Shown here: piece by piece, positions 49,492 through 59,455 of the stretch
Layout of the letters: every line of letters begins with the position of its first letter
Numbering within the stretch: the first letter of the stretch is position 1
NCBI RefSeq assembly: GCF_002017875.1
Contig: NZ_MUFV01000001.1
Span: 1,561,001 to 1,625,000, forward strand
DNA: 64,000 nt
Source: Deinococcus sp. LM3
Lineage (GTDB): Bacteria; Deinococcota; Deinococci; Deinococcales; Deinococcaceae
Direction of reading: 5' to 3'
Made by a program: the position numbers and the translations under genes
The notes under the pieces: model-generated
Told to the model about the DNA's origin: nothing
Database searches by the model: none
The model's input: only the letters and a program-made list of their open reading frames with translations

Positions 49492-49537
49492 GGGAAGGGG
49501 CCGGGAACAGCGCAATCTGTTCCCGGCTCCTTCCCTT
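49492..49537. terminator. Long terminator between DUF3105 and obg
   Basis: A stem of about 18 bp (49492-49509 with 49518-49535, one mismatch) with an 8-nt loop lies between convergent genes and ends in TT. It can serve both strands. Confidence 0.75.
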
Positions 49538-49552
49538 ACCTTCTGAACGGGC

Positions 49553-50893
49553 TCAGCCCTTGTTCTCGTCCTCGTCGAAGTACTCGAAGCGGTGCGGCCC
49601 GATCTCGACCGTGTCGCCCTCGCGCGCTCCGGCGCGTTTCAGGGCGTTGTACAGCCCCTGACGCTTGAAGACGTTCCCCAGGTACTCCGAGGCTTCCTCC
49701 AGGTAGCGCGAGAAGCGCACGATGCGTTCCTCGAAGCCCCCGCCGATGACCTTCCAGACCCGTTCCGGCTGGCCGTCGTTGATGATGCCCACGCCCTGCG
49801 CGGCCGGATCGATCCGGAATTCCAGGCGCAGCGGTTCCTCGCGGACCACGTCGGGCTCGATGTCCAGCGCGTGCGTCTGCGCCCACAGTTCCCGGTCGGG
49901 CAGCAGCTGGAACAGCGACTCGCGCAGTTCGTCCATGCCCAGACCTTCCTTGGCACTCACGCGCAGCACCGGCAGGCCCGCGCCGACCAGTTCGTCCTCG
50001 ACCATCACGGCCAGGTCCTCGTCGACCAGTTCCACCTTGTTCAGCGCGATCAGCGCCACCTGCTCGAGCAGGGTGGGGTCGTAGGAGCGCAGCTCGGCCT
50101 GCAGCTGCGCCAGTTCGCCCAGCGGGTCACGGGTCACGTCCAGCACGTACACCAGCACGCGCGTGCGGCTGATGTGCCGCAGGAACTCCAGGCCCAGGCC
50201 CTTGCCCTCGCTGGCGCCCTCGATGATGCCCGGAATGTCCGCCAGGGTCAGGCGCTCGTCGAGCGGGCTGCCGTGCGCGTCCACGCGGTCCACGACGCCC
50301 AGGATGGGCGACAGGGTCGTGAACGGGTAATCCGCGATGGCCGGGTTCGCGCGCGACAGCGCCGCGAGCAGGCTGCTCTTGCCGGCGTTCGGGTAGCCGA
50401 CCAGTCCCACGTCCGCGATCAGACGCAGTTCCAGGCGCACGCGGCGCTTCTGGCCGGGCGTCCCCAGTTCCGCGAAGCGCGGCGCCTGACGGGTGCTGCT
50501 GGTGAAGGTGCTGTTGCCGCGCCCGCCCAGACCGCCGCGCGCGATGACCTTCGTCTGCCCGACCCGCACGAGGTCCGCGATGACCTTGCCGGTTTCCTCG
50601 TCGAAGGCCGTGGTGCCGACCGGCACGTCGATGTAGATGTCCTCACCGTCGGAACCCTGGCGCAGGCGACCCTCGCCGTACGCGCCGTTGGGGCCCTTGA
50701 ACTTGCGGCGGCCCAGCAGGCGCTCCAGCGACTCCACGCCCTCGATGGCGCGCAGGATGATGCTGCCGCCCTTCCCGCCGTGCCCGCCGTCCGGGCCACC
50801 CTTCTCCATGTACTTCGCGCGGTGGAAGGACATGCTGCCGTCCCCGCCGTTCCCGGCGGCCACCTCGATATTCAGAACGTCACGAAACGCCAC
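49553..50893 (-). CDS. obg: GTPase Obg/CgtA
   Basis: Ribosome-assembly GTPase of 446 aa. The glycine-rich OBG fold (GNGGDGSMSFHRAKYMEKGG) covers about 1-158; the G domain has G1 GYPNAGKSS (about 167-175), G3 DIPG and G4 NKVE; a C-terminal OCT domain (about 365-440) includes VWKVIGGGFEERIVRFSRY. The GTG at 50893 was selected because GGGAGAGG sits at a normal distance; a GTG at 50902 is an alternative. It lies downstream of rplU-rpmA, separated by a terminator. Confidence 0.95.
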   Translation of the reverse strand: MAFRDVLNIEVAAGNGGDGSMSFHRAKYMEKGGPDGGHGGKGGSIILRAIEGVESLERLLGRRKFKGPNGAYGEGRLRQGSDGEDIYIDVPVGTTAFDEETGKVIADLVRVGQTKVIARGGLGGRGNSTFTSSTRQAPRFAELGTPGQKRRVRLELRLIADVGLVGYPNAGKSSLLAALSRANPAIADYPFTTLSPILGVVDRVDAHGSPLDERLTLADIPGIIEGASEGKGLGLEFLRHISRTRVLVYVLDVTRDPLGELAQLQAELRSYDPTLLEQVALIALNKVELVDEDLAVMVEDELVGAGLPVLRVSAKEGLGMDELRESLFQLLPDRELWAQTHALDIEPDVVREEPLRLEFRIDPAAQGVGIINDGQPERVWKVIGGGFEERIVRFSRYLEEASEYLGNVFKRQGLYNALKRAGAREGDTVEIGPHRFEYFDEDENKG

Positions 50894-51016
50894 TGCACTC
50901 ACCTCTCCCTTCGGGGCAAGGTGCGTGCCGCGCGGCACCGTCCTCACCCTGCTTGATCTTGCGGCCCTGCGGCCCCGGCCGGCCGGAACCCGGAACACCC
51001 GGACCCGGAAAACCGT

Positions 51017-51052
51017 AAAAAAGCGCCCCACCCTTCACCGGGGCAGGGCGCT
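51017..51052 (-). terminator. Terminator after rpmA
   Basis: On the minus strand AGCGCCC and GGGCGCT pair over a 22-nt loop segment and are followed by six T. It should limit readthrough from rplU-rpmA into obg. Confidence 0.78.
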
Positions 51053-51080
51053 GAACTGCCTGAAAACCCGCGACCGGGAA

Positions 51081-51353
51081 TCAGTCAGCGGCGAGTTCGG
51101 TCGGCACTTCGATGCTGATGAAGCGGCCCTTCGCGCCACGGTTCGTGAACACGACCTTGCCGTGCTCCAGGGCGAACAGCGTGTGGTCGCGGCCCATGCC
51201 CACGTTCGGGCCGGCCTTGAACTTGGTGCCGCGCTGGCGGACCAGGATGTTACCGGCCAGCACCTGCTCGCCGCCGAACTTCTTCACGCCCAGGTACTTG
51301 GGCTGGCTGTCACGTCCGTTCTTGGACGAACCTACGCCTTTCTTGTGTGCCAT
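51081..51353 (-). CDS. rpmA: 50S ribosomal protein L27
   Basis: Protein of 90 aa near the peptidyl transferase centre. MAHKKGVGSSKNGRDSQPKY and GNILVRQRGTKF are diagnostic. The N-terminus begins directly with the functional tail, without the cleavable extension seen in Firmicutes. It follows rplU by 14 bp in the usual rplU-rpmA order. Confidence 0.98.
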   Translation of the reverse strand: MAHKKGVGSSKNGRDSQPKYLGVKKFGGEQVLAGNILVRQRGTKFKAGPNVGMGRDHTLFALEHGKVVFTNRGAKGRFISIEVPTELAAD

Positions 51354-51367
51354 GTCGGTATCCTCCC

Positions 51368-51670
51368 TTAGCCCTTGATGCCCAGAATCTTGATGGCCGT
51401 GTAGTCCTGGCGGTGGCCAGTGCGGCGGCGGTACTGCACGCCGCTCTTGTACTTACGGATGTAGATCTTCTCGCCGCGGCCGTGCTCGACCACTTCGGCG
51501 TTCACGACGAACTTGGCGACGGCGTCACCGAACAGGGCCTTGTCGCCGCCCACGAAGAGAGGGGCCAGGTCGAGCTTGTCGCCCGCTTCGCCCTGCAGGC
51601 TCTCGACGCGGATCACGTCGCCTTCCTGAACGCGGTACTGCTTCCCGCCGGTCTGAATGATTGCAAACAT
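51368..51670 (-). CDS. rplU: 50S ribosomal protein L21
   Basis: Protein of 100 aa. MFAIIQTGGKQYRVQEGDVI at the start and the C-terminal YRRRTGHRQDYTAIKI are the family signature. The ATG at 51670 follows a strong Shine-Dalgarno (AGGAGG). It is the first gene of the rplU-rpmA unit and has a leader of about 90 nt. Confidence 0.98.
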   Translation of the reverse strand: MFAIIQTGGKQYRVQEGDVIRVESLQGEAGDKLDLAPLFVGGDKALFGDAVAKFVVNAEVVEHGRGEKIYIRKYKSGVQYRRRTGHRQDYTAIKILGIKG

Positions 51671-51766
51671 TGTGATTCCTCCTGCCGCGCGGCCGGGAAT
51701 CGCTGCCCCGGACGGCTTGGACCTTGTCGCGCACCCGCACGAGCGGGTCACCAAGCAAGAACTGTA
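51671..51766 (-). promoter_or_regulatory. rplU-rpmA leader with -10 box and hairpin
   Basis: A minus-strand TACAGT (51766-51761) is a likely -10; no clear -35 was found. The transcribed leader of about 85 nt has a small perfect hairpin, ACCCGC with GCGGGT across a 4-nt loop (51733-51748), and ends in AGGAGG. It might be an autoregulatory L21 leader, but similarity to known ones could not be tested. Confidence 0.4.
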
Positions 51767-51820
51767 CCACAGGCCGGGCGTGAAACGGTACACACGGAAA
51801 CACACCCGGCCGTCCGGAAC

Positions 51821-52015
51821 TCAGGCGACGGAAGGCGGGGAGTCAGGCAGTTCACACCGGCCCGGCGCGCGTGGCGGGGCCTGAATGGTGTGAGTTGCGT
51901 GCGTGTTCCCGTCTTCCGTGAACGTGTCCTCGCGGTACACGTGGACTCGCAGGGCGAGCCGCCTACTTTGCCTGACCTCCAGCGCCGCGCCGGCCCCGGT
52001 CGGGAGCACGGTCAC
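51821..52015 (-). CDS. Possible small protein upstream of rplU
   Basis: Open frame of 64 codons starting with GTG after GGGAGGG at good spacing and a TATGCT box; an ATG at 52033 is in frame but lies inside that box. The product (VTVLPTGAGAALEVRQS...) is not recognised and has a polar, His/Thr-rich centre. It is divergent from the DUF1232 gene. Codon use is less typical than in neighbours, so it may not be a gene. Confidence 0.4.
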   Translation of the reverse strand: MTVLPTGAGAALEVRQSRRLALRVHVYREDTFTEDGNTHATHTIQAPPRAPGRCELPDSPPSVA

Positions 52016-52115
52016 AGCGGACCCTCCCAGCATACCACCATCCCCCCCGACGGGTACCCCCGGTCCGGCGGGAGCGGCCCGCAACGCCGGCCGGCCGGGC
52101 CGCGTACCAGGGGGT

Positions 52116-52478
52116 GTGATCGCACGTATCCGTTCCAGCTGGCGTGACTCGCTGGCGCTGCTGTTCGCCCTCGGGGACCGCCGCACCCCCGCAGGCGCGA
52201 AACTCATGGCGGCCCTGGCCGTCGCCTACGCCCTGCTGCCCCTGGACCTGCTGCCCGACCTGACCCCGGTGCTGGGCCTCGCGGACGACGTGCTGATCGT
52301 GCCCACCCTGCTGGCCCTGGCCGCCCGCACCCTGCCCGAACCCGTGCTGACCGAGGCACGCGGCCGCAGCCTGCGCGTGCAGCGCCGCCTGCCCTGGCTG
52401 ATCCCCACCCTGATCGCGGTCCTGCTACTGCTCATGACGCTCGGCGGCTGGTTGCTGTGGCGCGCCGTGAGCGGCTAA
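52116..52478 (+). CDS. DUF1232 (YkvA-like) membrane protein
   Basis: Protein of 120 aa. The DUF1232 core YALLPLDLLPDLTPVLGLAD, followed by DVLIVPTLLALAARTL, lies at about 35-70, and a single transmembrane helix (LIPTLIAVLLLLMTLGGWLLW) at about 95-115. The function is unknown. The GTG at 52116 is the first start that leaves the core intact. It ends 34 bp before the response regulator, which has its own -10 box. Confidence 0.8.
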   Translation: MIARIRSSWRDSLALLFALGDRRTPAGAKLMAALAVAYALLPLDLLPDLTPVLGLADDVLIVPTLLALAARTLPEPVLTEARGRSLRVQRRLPWLIPTLIAVLLLLMTLGGWLLWRAVSG

Positions 52479-52512
52479 CCACCCCTTAACCGCCGCGCGT
52501 ACACTGGGCCGC

Positions 52513-53175
52513 ATGAGACTGCTGCTCGTGGAGGACGACGCCCGGATCGCGCAGCCGACCATGGAGGCGCTGCGGGAGGCCGGGTACGCCGTCACCTGGG
52601 CGCAGACGGGCCCCGAGGGGCTGGAGACGGCCGTGATGGGCGAGTTCCCGCTGGTGGTGCTGGACGTGATGCTGCCCGGCATGGACGGCTTTCAGGTGGC
52701 GCGTGAACTGCGCGAACAGGGCGTGGATTCGGCGGTGCTGTTCCTGACGGCGCGCGGGGAACTGAGTGACCGCGTGCAGGGCCTGGACCTGGGCGGGGAC
52801 GCGTATCTGGTCAAGCCGTTCGCCATGCCGGAGTTGCTGGCGACGCTGCGGGCCCTGTCGCGCCGCGAGCGGGGAGCGGGAGCGCCGCGCGTGACGTTCG
52901 CGGCGGGTCGCGGTGCGCTGGATACCGTGGCGCGCACGGTCGCCTGGGACGGCGCCGAGGTGGCCGTGACGGGCCGCGAGTACGCGCTGCTGGAGGCGCT
53001 GGCGCTGTCGCCCGAGCGGTGGTTCACGCGTGAGGACCTGATCGACCGCGTGTGGGGGCCGGAGTTCGGCGGCGAGGCGCGGATCGTGGACGTGTACGTG
53101 CGGTACGTGCGGCGCAAGATGGCGCCCGAGGCGATCAGTTCCGAGCGTGGACGCGGATACCGCGTGGAACGCTGA
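52513..53175 (+). CDS. OmpR/PhoB-family response regulator
   Basis: Two-component regulator of 220 aa. The receiver domain (about 1-115) has the acidic pair EDD (about 7-9), the phosphoacceptor Asp in VVLDVMLPGMDG (about 51) and the switch residues LTAR and KPF. The C-terminal winged helix (about 125-220) has REYALLEALALSPERWFTRE and VDVYVRYVRRKM. A TACACT box (52500-52505) ends 7 nt before the ATG. The cognate kinase follows at once. Confidence 0.95.
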   Translation: MRLLLVEDDARIAQPTMEALREAGYAVTWAQTGPEGLETAVMGEFPLVVLDVMLPGMDGFQVARELREQGVDSAVLFLTARGELSDRVQGLDLGGDAYLVKPFAMPELLATLRALSRRERGAGAPRVTFAAGRGALDTVARTVAWDGAEVAVTGREYALLEALALSPERWFTREDLIDRVWGPEFGGEARIVDVYVRYVRRKMAPEAISSERGRGYRVER

Positions 53176-53194
53176 GCGGCGCCGGGAACGGCAG

Positions 53195-54595
53195 ATGCGG
53201 CTGGACCTGCTGCGGCTGACCCTGCGGGCGCGACTGGCGTTGTGGGCGGCGCTGGCGACCGGTCTGGCGGTGGCGCTGGTCGCGGCCGGGCTGTTCTGGT
53301 CCGTGAACGGGTTCCTGCGGCAGGCGCAGGAGGCGCGGCTGCTGAGCGTGGTGGGGGCTGTGCAGGGCCGCGTGGAGGGCCTGCTGCGGCCGGGGCGGGA
53401 TGATCTGGTGGGGGCGCTGCTGGGCGTGGCGACCGTGTCGCAGCGGGACCTGGAGCGCGTGGCGGACGGCGTGGACCGCCAGGGTGTGGACCTGCGGCTG
53501 GTGGCGGCGCAGGGGCAGGAGCTGGCGTCGGTGGGTACGTCGTCCTTTCCGGAGGGTGTGCCGCTGACCCTGCGGGCCGGGCCCGGCGGGTACCTGAGCG
53601 CGGACGGCGCGCACCTGATCCTGGTGCGGCCACTGCGGGGGGACGCGCTGCTGCAGGTGGCGGTGGACGCCCGGTCGCTGTCCGAGGCGCGGCAGGCTTT
53701 CGGGCGGGCGCTGGTGTGGCTGCTGCCGCTGGCGCTGTTGTTCTCGCTGCTGGTGGGGTGGGTGGTGGCGGGGCGGCTGCTGCGGCCGGTGCGGGCCCTG
53801 GAGAACGCGGCGCGGTCGGTGGGGGAGGGCGGCGACCTGCGCGTGCCGCTGCCCGGCGCGGGCGATGGGGACGAACTGGCGCGGCTGGCCCTGACCCTGC
53901 AGCACAGCTTCGCGCGGCTGGCGGACGCCCGTGACCGCGAGCAGGGGTTCCTGCGGGCGGCCGCGCACGACCTGCGCTCGCCGCTGGCGGCCCTGACGGC
54001 GCGGGTCGAGGGAACCCTGGCCCGCGACCGGGACGCCGGGCGGTACCGGGCGGACCTGCGTGAGATCGGGACGGACATCACGCGGCTGTCCACGCTGGCC
54101 AACCACCTGCTGCTGCTGGCCCGCGATCCAGGGGCCGTGCAGCGCGCGCCGGTGCCGTTGCTGGACCTCGCGGCGGACGCCGTGGACCGCGCGCGCGAAC
54201 TGGACCCGCTGGCGGATGTGGACCTCGTGGCGGGCGGCCCGGTCACGGTGGCCGGCGACCGGGTGCTGCTGGGGCAGGCCATCTGGAACCTGACGACCAA
54301 CGCCGTGCGGCACGCCCCGCAGGCGACCGTGACCGTCACCGTGCGGGCCGTGCCGGGCGGCGCGACCGTGACGGTCCAGGACGATGGCCCCGGCGTGGAC
54401 GCCGCCACGCTCGCGCGACTGGGCGAGGCCTTCTACCGTCCGGACGCCAGCCGCGCGGCCGACGCGTCCGGCGTGGGCGGGCACGGGCTGGGGCTGGCGC
54501 TCGCCCGGCACGTGGCGCAGCTGCACGGCGGCACGCTGGAACTGCGCAGCGCGCCGGGGCAGGGGTTCACGGCGGCGCTGCACCTGCCGGCCTGA
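53195..54595 (+). CDS. Sensor histidine kinase
   Basis: Membrane kinase of 466 aa. Helices at about 12-35 and 170-195 flank a periplasmic sensor of about 130 residues; a HAMP domain follows (RLLRPVRALENAARSVGEGG). The H-box is AAAHDLRSPLAALTARVEG, the N-box LTTNAVRHAP, and the G boxes DDGPGV and GHGLGLALA. It should phosphorylate the upstream regulator. The start at 53195 is the first Met before the first helix; a GTG at 53147 overlapping the regulator gene is an alternative. The signal is unknown. Confidence 0.93.
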   Translation: MRLDLLRLTLRARLALWAALATGLAVALVAAGLFWSVNGFLRQAQEARLLSVVGAVQGRVEGLLRPGRDDLVGALLGVATVSQRDLERVADGVDRQGVDLRLVAAQGQELASVGTSSFPEGVPLTLRAGPGGYLSADGAHLILVRPLRGDALLQVAVDARSLSEARQAFGRALVWLLPLALLFSLLVGWVVAGRLLRPVRALENAARSVGEGGDLRVPLPGAGDGDELARLALTLQHSFARLADARDREQGFLRAAAHDLRSPLAALTARVEGTLARDRDAGRYRADLREIGTDITRLSTLANHLLLLARDPGAVQRAPVPLLDLAADAVDRARELDPLADVDLVAGGPVTVAGDRVLLGQAIWNLTTNAVRHAPQATVTVTVRAVPGGATVTVQDDGPGVDAATLARLGEAFYRPDASRAADASGVGGHGLGLALARHVAQLHGGTLELRSAPGQGFTAALHLPA

Positions 54596-54650
54596 CCGGC
54601 GGCGGGGGGGCGTGGGCAGCGGGCGGCGCGGTCTGCTACCCTGGGCGGCA

Positions 54651-55457
54651 ATGACACAAACGGATGCAACGCCCTGGAGCGCCGTGGTGCTGGGCGGCGG
54701 TGACCCCGGCGATCCGTTCGCGGCGGCGCACGGCGTGAAGGTCAAGCCCCTGATTCCCGTGGCGGGCGAACCGATGGCGCTGCACGTGCTGCGCGCCCTG
54801 CGCGGCAGCGGCCGGGTGGGGCGCGTCGCGTACGTCGGCCCGACCACGCCCGAACTGGACGACCTGATCGACGAGCGCGTGACCGATCACGGCACGCTCC
54901 TGAGCAACCTGGAGGCCGGTGTGGACGCCCTGCGCGCCGCCGGCCTGCAACCCGGCGAGCGGGTGCTGGTCGTCACGGCGGACGTGCCGATGCTGCGCGC
55001 CGGAGAGGTCCGCAGCGTGCTGGACGCCGCGCCTGCCGGGGCGGGGCTGGTGTACCCGGTGGTGCGGCGCGAGGTGTGCGAGGCCGCGTACCCCGGCGTG
55101 AAACGCACGTATGCGCGCCTGCGCGACGGAACGTTCACGGGCGGGAACCTGTTCCTGCTGGACCCGGCCCTGATCGGTCAGTTCCTGCCCAGGCTGCGCG
55201 AGGTGCTCGCGGCGCGCAAGGCTCCGCTGAAGCTCGCGGGCCTGATCGGGCCGGGCGTGCTGCTGCGGCTGGTGACGGGCCGCCTGAGCGTGGCGGCGCT
55301 GGAAGCGAAGGTTTCGGCGCTGCTGGGCGTCCCGGCGCGCGCGCTGATCACCCCGCACGCGGCGGTCGGAACCGACGTGGACAAGGACGAGGACCTCACG
55401 CTGGCCGAGGCGCAACTGACCGGCCGGCCGGGCGTACCGGGTCCCGCCGGGATCTGA
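54651..55457 (+). CDS. MobA-like NTP transferase domain protein
   Basis: Nucleotidyltransferase-fold protein of 268 aa. AVVLGGGDPGDPFAAAHGVKVKP (about 11-33) resembles the N-terminal NTP-binding loop of MobA/IspD-like proteins, and VVTADVPMLRAGEVRSVL (about 104-121) carries the metal Asp. The rest matches bacterial proteins annotated only as NTP transferases. It follows the histidine kinase by 55 bp with its own TACCCT box. The sugar or cofactor substrate is unknown. Confidence 0.83.
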   Translation: MTQTDATPWSAVVLGGGDPGDPFAAAHGVKVKPLIPVAGEPMALHVLRALRGSGRVGRVAYVGPTTPELDDLIDERVTDHGTLLSNLEAGVDALRAAGLQPGERVLVVTADVPMLRAGEVRSVLDAAPAGAGLVYPVVRREVCEAAYPGVKRTYARLRDGTFTGGNLFLLDPALIGQFLPRLREVLAARKAPLKLAGLIGPGVLLRLVTGRLSVAALEAKVSALLGVPARALITPHAAVGTDVDKDEDLTLAEAQLTGRPGVPGPAGI

Positions 55458-55566
55458 ACCGCGTCCCAATCCTGACCTCATGGGTCGGGTTTTGCGCGCC
55501 TGAACGTCAAAAAACCTGTCTGCCCTGCCCTTGCGGCGAGGCGGGCAGGTGTGCATACTGTTCCTC

Positions 55567-55803
55567 ATGCCTCACGTGATCGTAAGCCCCTGCATTGGCG
55601 TCAAGGACCAGGCCTGCACCGAAGTCTGCCCGGTGGAATGTATCTACGACGGCGGCGACCAGTTCCTGATCCACCCCGACGAGTGCATCGACTGCGGCGC
55701 GTGCGTGCCCGCCTGCCCCGTCAGCGCCATCTTCCCGGAAGAGGACGTCCCCGGCGGCGAGGAAGACTTCATCGCCAAGAACCGCGTCTACTTCGGCCTG
55801 TAA
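55567..55803 (+). CDS. 7Fe ferredoxin ([3Fe-4S][4Fe-4S])
   Basis: Electron carrier of 78 aa. The N-terminal half has CIGVKDQACTEVCPVECI, giving the Cys spacing (C-x7-C-x3-C) of a [3Fe-4S] cluster, and the second half CIDCGACVPACPVSAI is a classic CxxCxxCxxxCP [4Fe-4S] set. The arrangement is that of the Thermus/Azotobacter 7Fe type. A CATACT box ends 7 nt before the ATG. Its terminator lies 140 nt downstream. Confidence 0.93.
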   Translation: MPHVIVSPCIGVKDQACTEVCPVECIYDGGDQFLIHPDECIDCGACVPACPVSAIFPEEDVPGGEEDFIAKNRVYFGL

Positions 55804-55942
55804 TCCATTCCCTGCCTGAAGCGGCCTGACGCGCGCCGCTCCGGTCGCAACCCCCAGCGCGGGGCAGCAGCGCGGGAAACCGGCCCTGCTGCCGGCCCGG
55901 CCACATGATGTACGGTCACCGTGCCGGCCCGGCCCAAATCCG

Positions 55943-55971
55943 AAAACCCTCACCCGCCCGGTGGGGGTTTT
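55943..55971 (+). terminator. Terminator between ferredoxin and corA
   Basis: AAAACCCTCACC (55943-55954) pairs with GGTGGGGGTTTT (55960-55971) with one G.U, across a 5-nt loop. The 140 nt between the ferredoxin stop and this hairpin show no convincing gene. Confidence 0.72.
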
Positions 55972-55992
55972 CGTCTGCGCCGTGGCCGCGCC

Positions 55993-56022
55993 TTGCCGCG
56001 CCCGCCCCGCCGGGGCTAGCAT
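55993..56022 (+). promoter_or_regulatory. Probable corA promoter
   Basis: TTGCCG (55993-55998) and TAGCAT (56017-56022) are 18 bp apart. Transcription would start near 56029, giving corA an unusually long leader of about 180 nt that contains an upstream ORF. Confidence 0.45.
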
Positions 56023-56089
56023 GACCGGCGCCGCGCCGTCCTCAGAAGGCGGCTGATCAGTAGGCGGCTGCGCCCCCTGGGAGGTGACT

Positions 56090-56211
56090 GTGAACCCCGA
56101 ACCGCTGGACGCCGAACCGCCCAGTTCAGCCCGACCACACCGAGTGGCCGAGGCCGGCCCTCACGCACCCCCTGGAGGACGCGCCATGCCCCACCCCACC
56201 CGAGGCGCCGC

Positions 56212-56218
<7 letters not shown>
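56090..56218 (+). CDS. Proline-rich upstream ORF overlapping the corA start
   Basis: 42-codon frame starting with GTG 1 nt after GGGAGGTGAC, a strong Shine-Dalgarno. Ten of 42 residues are Pro, including PEPLDAEPP and HAPPGG. The stop TGA (56216-56218) lies inside corA codons 2-3, so corA starts within the uORF. A second Shine-Dalgarno (GGAGGA) precedes an in-frame ATG at 56186, which would yield only MPHPTRGAAC. Proline-rich leader peptides control mgtA and corA in Salmonella; a similar role here is inference. Confidence 0.5.
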
Positions 56219-57147
<929 letters not shown>

Positions 57148-57281
57148 CACGGACTCCGATTGAATGGGCTGCAAAGCCCGTTCAATCCGAGCGGATGCGA
57201 GAAGGAGAGAAACGGGTTCCGGACGTGGAGCCGGCAATCCGGTGAAGTTCCGGATTGTTGGCGCAACAAACGGAATCCGTA
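57148..57281 (+). mobile_element. TGA-associated repeat, copy C (after corA)
   Basis: Starts directly after the corA TGA (57145-57147) with CACGGACTCCG, ends CGGAATCCGTA, and is followed by TGA (57282-57284). The first stem-loop (about 57153-57187) is 17 bp with a GCAA loop and two weak pairs. Confidence 0.87.
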
Positions 57282-57301
57282 TGAGGGGTTGATGGTGAAT
57301 G

Positions 57302-57344
57302 GTTGATGGTTGACAGAGGGTCGCCCCCTCCATCAACCATCAAC
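57302..57344. terminator. TGATGG-type hairpin, possible bidirectional terminator
   Basis: GTTGATGGTTGA (57302-57313) pairs exactly with 57333-57344, extended by AGGG with CCCT. A T-rich run (57360-57372) follows. It lies between the convergent corA and DoxX genes and resembles the repeat near 20504. Confidence 0.6.
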
Positions 57345-57363
57345 GTTCAACCTGCGTCTCTTT

Positions 57364-57719
57364 TTACTCTTTACTGACGTACAGCAGGGCGCCGAACAGC
57401 GCGAGGTTCTTCAGGAACTGCCCCTGCTGCTGCGCGCGCTCCTTGCCGTCCTTGTCCCAGAAGGGATGCCCGATGACCGTGGTGGGCACCAGGCTGGTCG
57501 CCAGGGCCACGCTGGCCGCCCGTGGGGCCAGCCCCAGCGCGAGCAGCGCCCCGGCGCCGACCATGACGCCGCTGTTCACCTTGACGGCCAGTTCCGGTTC
57601 CGGCACCTCGGCCCCCGCGCGGCGCGCACGATGGGGTCCGGGTTCTGCAGGTGGTCCAGGCCGTTCTTGATGAAGATGCTCGCGAGCAACGCCCGCCCGA
57701 TGAATCTCGTCACGCTCAT
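57364..57719 (-). pseudogene. DoxX-family membrane protein, frameshifted
   Basis: The ATG at 57719 has a perfect AAGGAGG Shine-Dalgarno and opens a DoxX N-terminus (SVTRFIGRALLASIFIKNGL, then DHLQNPDPIVRAARG). Its frame is lost at a run of five C on the plus strand (57612-57616), and the rest of the protein (EPELAVKVNSGVMVGAGALL and onward to LLYVSKE) continues in another frame. One additional base restores 118 codons exactly. Either the gene is broken or a C was missed. Full-length DoxX proteins have four helices and an unclear redox or quinone-linked role. Confidence 0.8.
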
Positions 57720-57795
57720 GGGTAACCTCCTTGGAACTTGGCCTGGAGTCTACCGCAGCCGCCCGCCCCGCCCCGGCCGGGCGGCTGGGCGGCGT

Positions 57796-58556
<761 letters not shown>

Positions 58557-58560
<4 letters not shown>

Positions 58561-59426
58561 GTCTGGATGGACTCAATTCTGGGCAGCGGGGCCGCCCGGT
58601 TGGATTGACCTTCAGTATAGGCCCCGCCCACCCCCATACCCGCCGCCCCCATACCCGCCGCTGCCAGCAGCGCCGCCATGACCGGCGCGGCCCGCGCGAC
58701 GTCCCCCGTCACCAGGAAACGCTCCTGGCCGCCCGACTCCCGCACGGACAGCAACCCCCGCTCGGTCAGCACGCGCCGCGTGTGCCGCGCCACCGCCGGG
58801 CCGCTGTCCAGCAGCGTGAACGTGTCCCCGAACTCGGCGCGGATACTGCCCGCCAGGAACGGGTAGTGCGTGCAACCCAGCACCAGCCCGTCGGCCCCAG
58901 CCTGCGCCAGCGGCGTCAGCACCTCGCGCAGCACCTCGCGCGCCCGCGCTGAGTCCGCCTGCCCCGCCTCGACCAGCGGCACCAGCTCGGTACTCACGGC
59001 CCGCATGACCCGCACGCCCGCCGGGTCCGCGAACTCACGGATCACGTCGGCCAGCAGCGTGCCGCGCAGCGTGCCCGGCGTGGCCAGCACCCCCACCACG
59101 CCCGAACGGGTCGAGAGGACCGCCGGTTTCACGGCCGGGACCAGCCCGATGATCGGCATCTCGAAACGCGACCGCAGGTGCCCCAGACTGAACGCCGACG
59201 CCGTGTTACACGCCACGACCACGCCCTTCACGCCCCGCGTGTGCAGCGCCGAGACCGCCCGGTCCGTCAGGTCCCGGATCTCGTCGTCCGGACGGGCCCC
59301 GTACGGCACGTGCGCCGTATCGGCCAGATACAGCAGGTCCTCGCCCGGCAGGGCCCGGCGCAGGTCCGCCAGGACGCTCAGGCCCCCCACGCCACTGTCG
59401 AACACGCCAAGCGGTGCGTCACTCAT
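58557..59426 (-). CDS. murI: Glutamate racemase
   Basis: Makes D-glutamate for peptidoglycan, 289 aa. GVFDSGVGGLSVLADL (about 7-22) is followed by the two catalytic Cys in VVACNTASAF and LGCTHYPFL and by DTAHVPYGARP. The last 40 residues extend past the family core with a Gly/Met repeat (GMGAAGMGVGG) encoded by a short tandem duplication. The ATG at 59426 is the family start. It is cotranscribed with rph. Confidence 0.95.
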
Positions 59427-59455
59427 CGCGCCTGATGATACGGGGCAGAGCCCCC

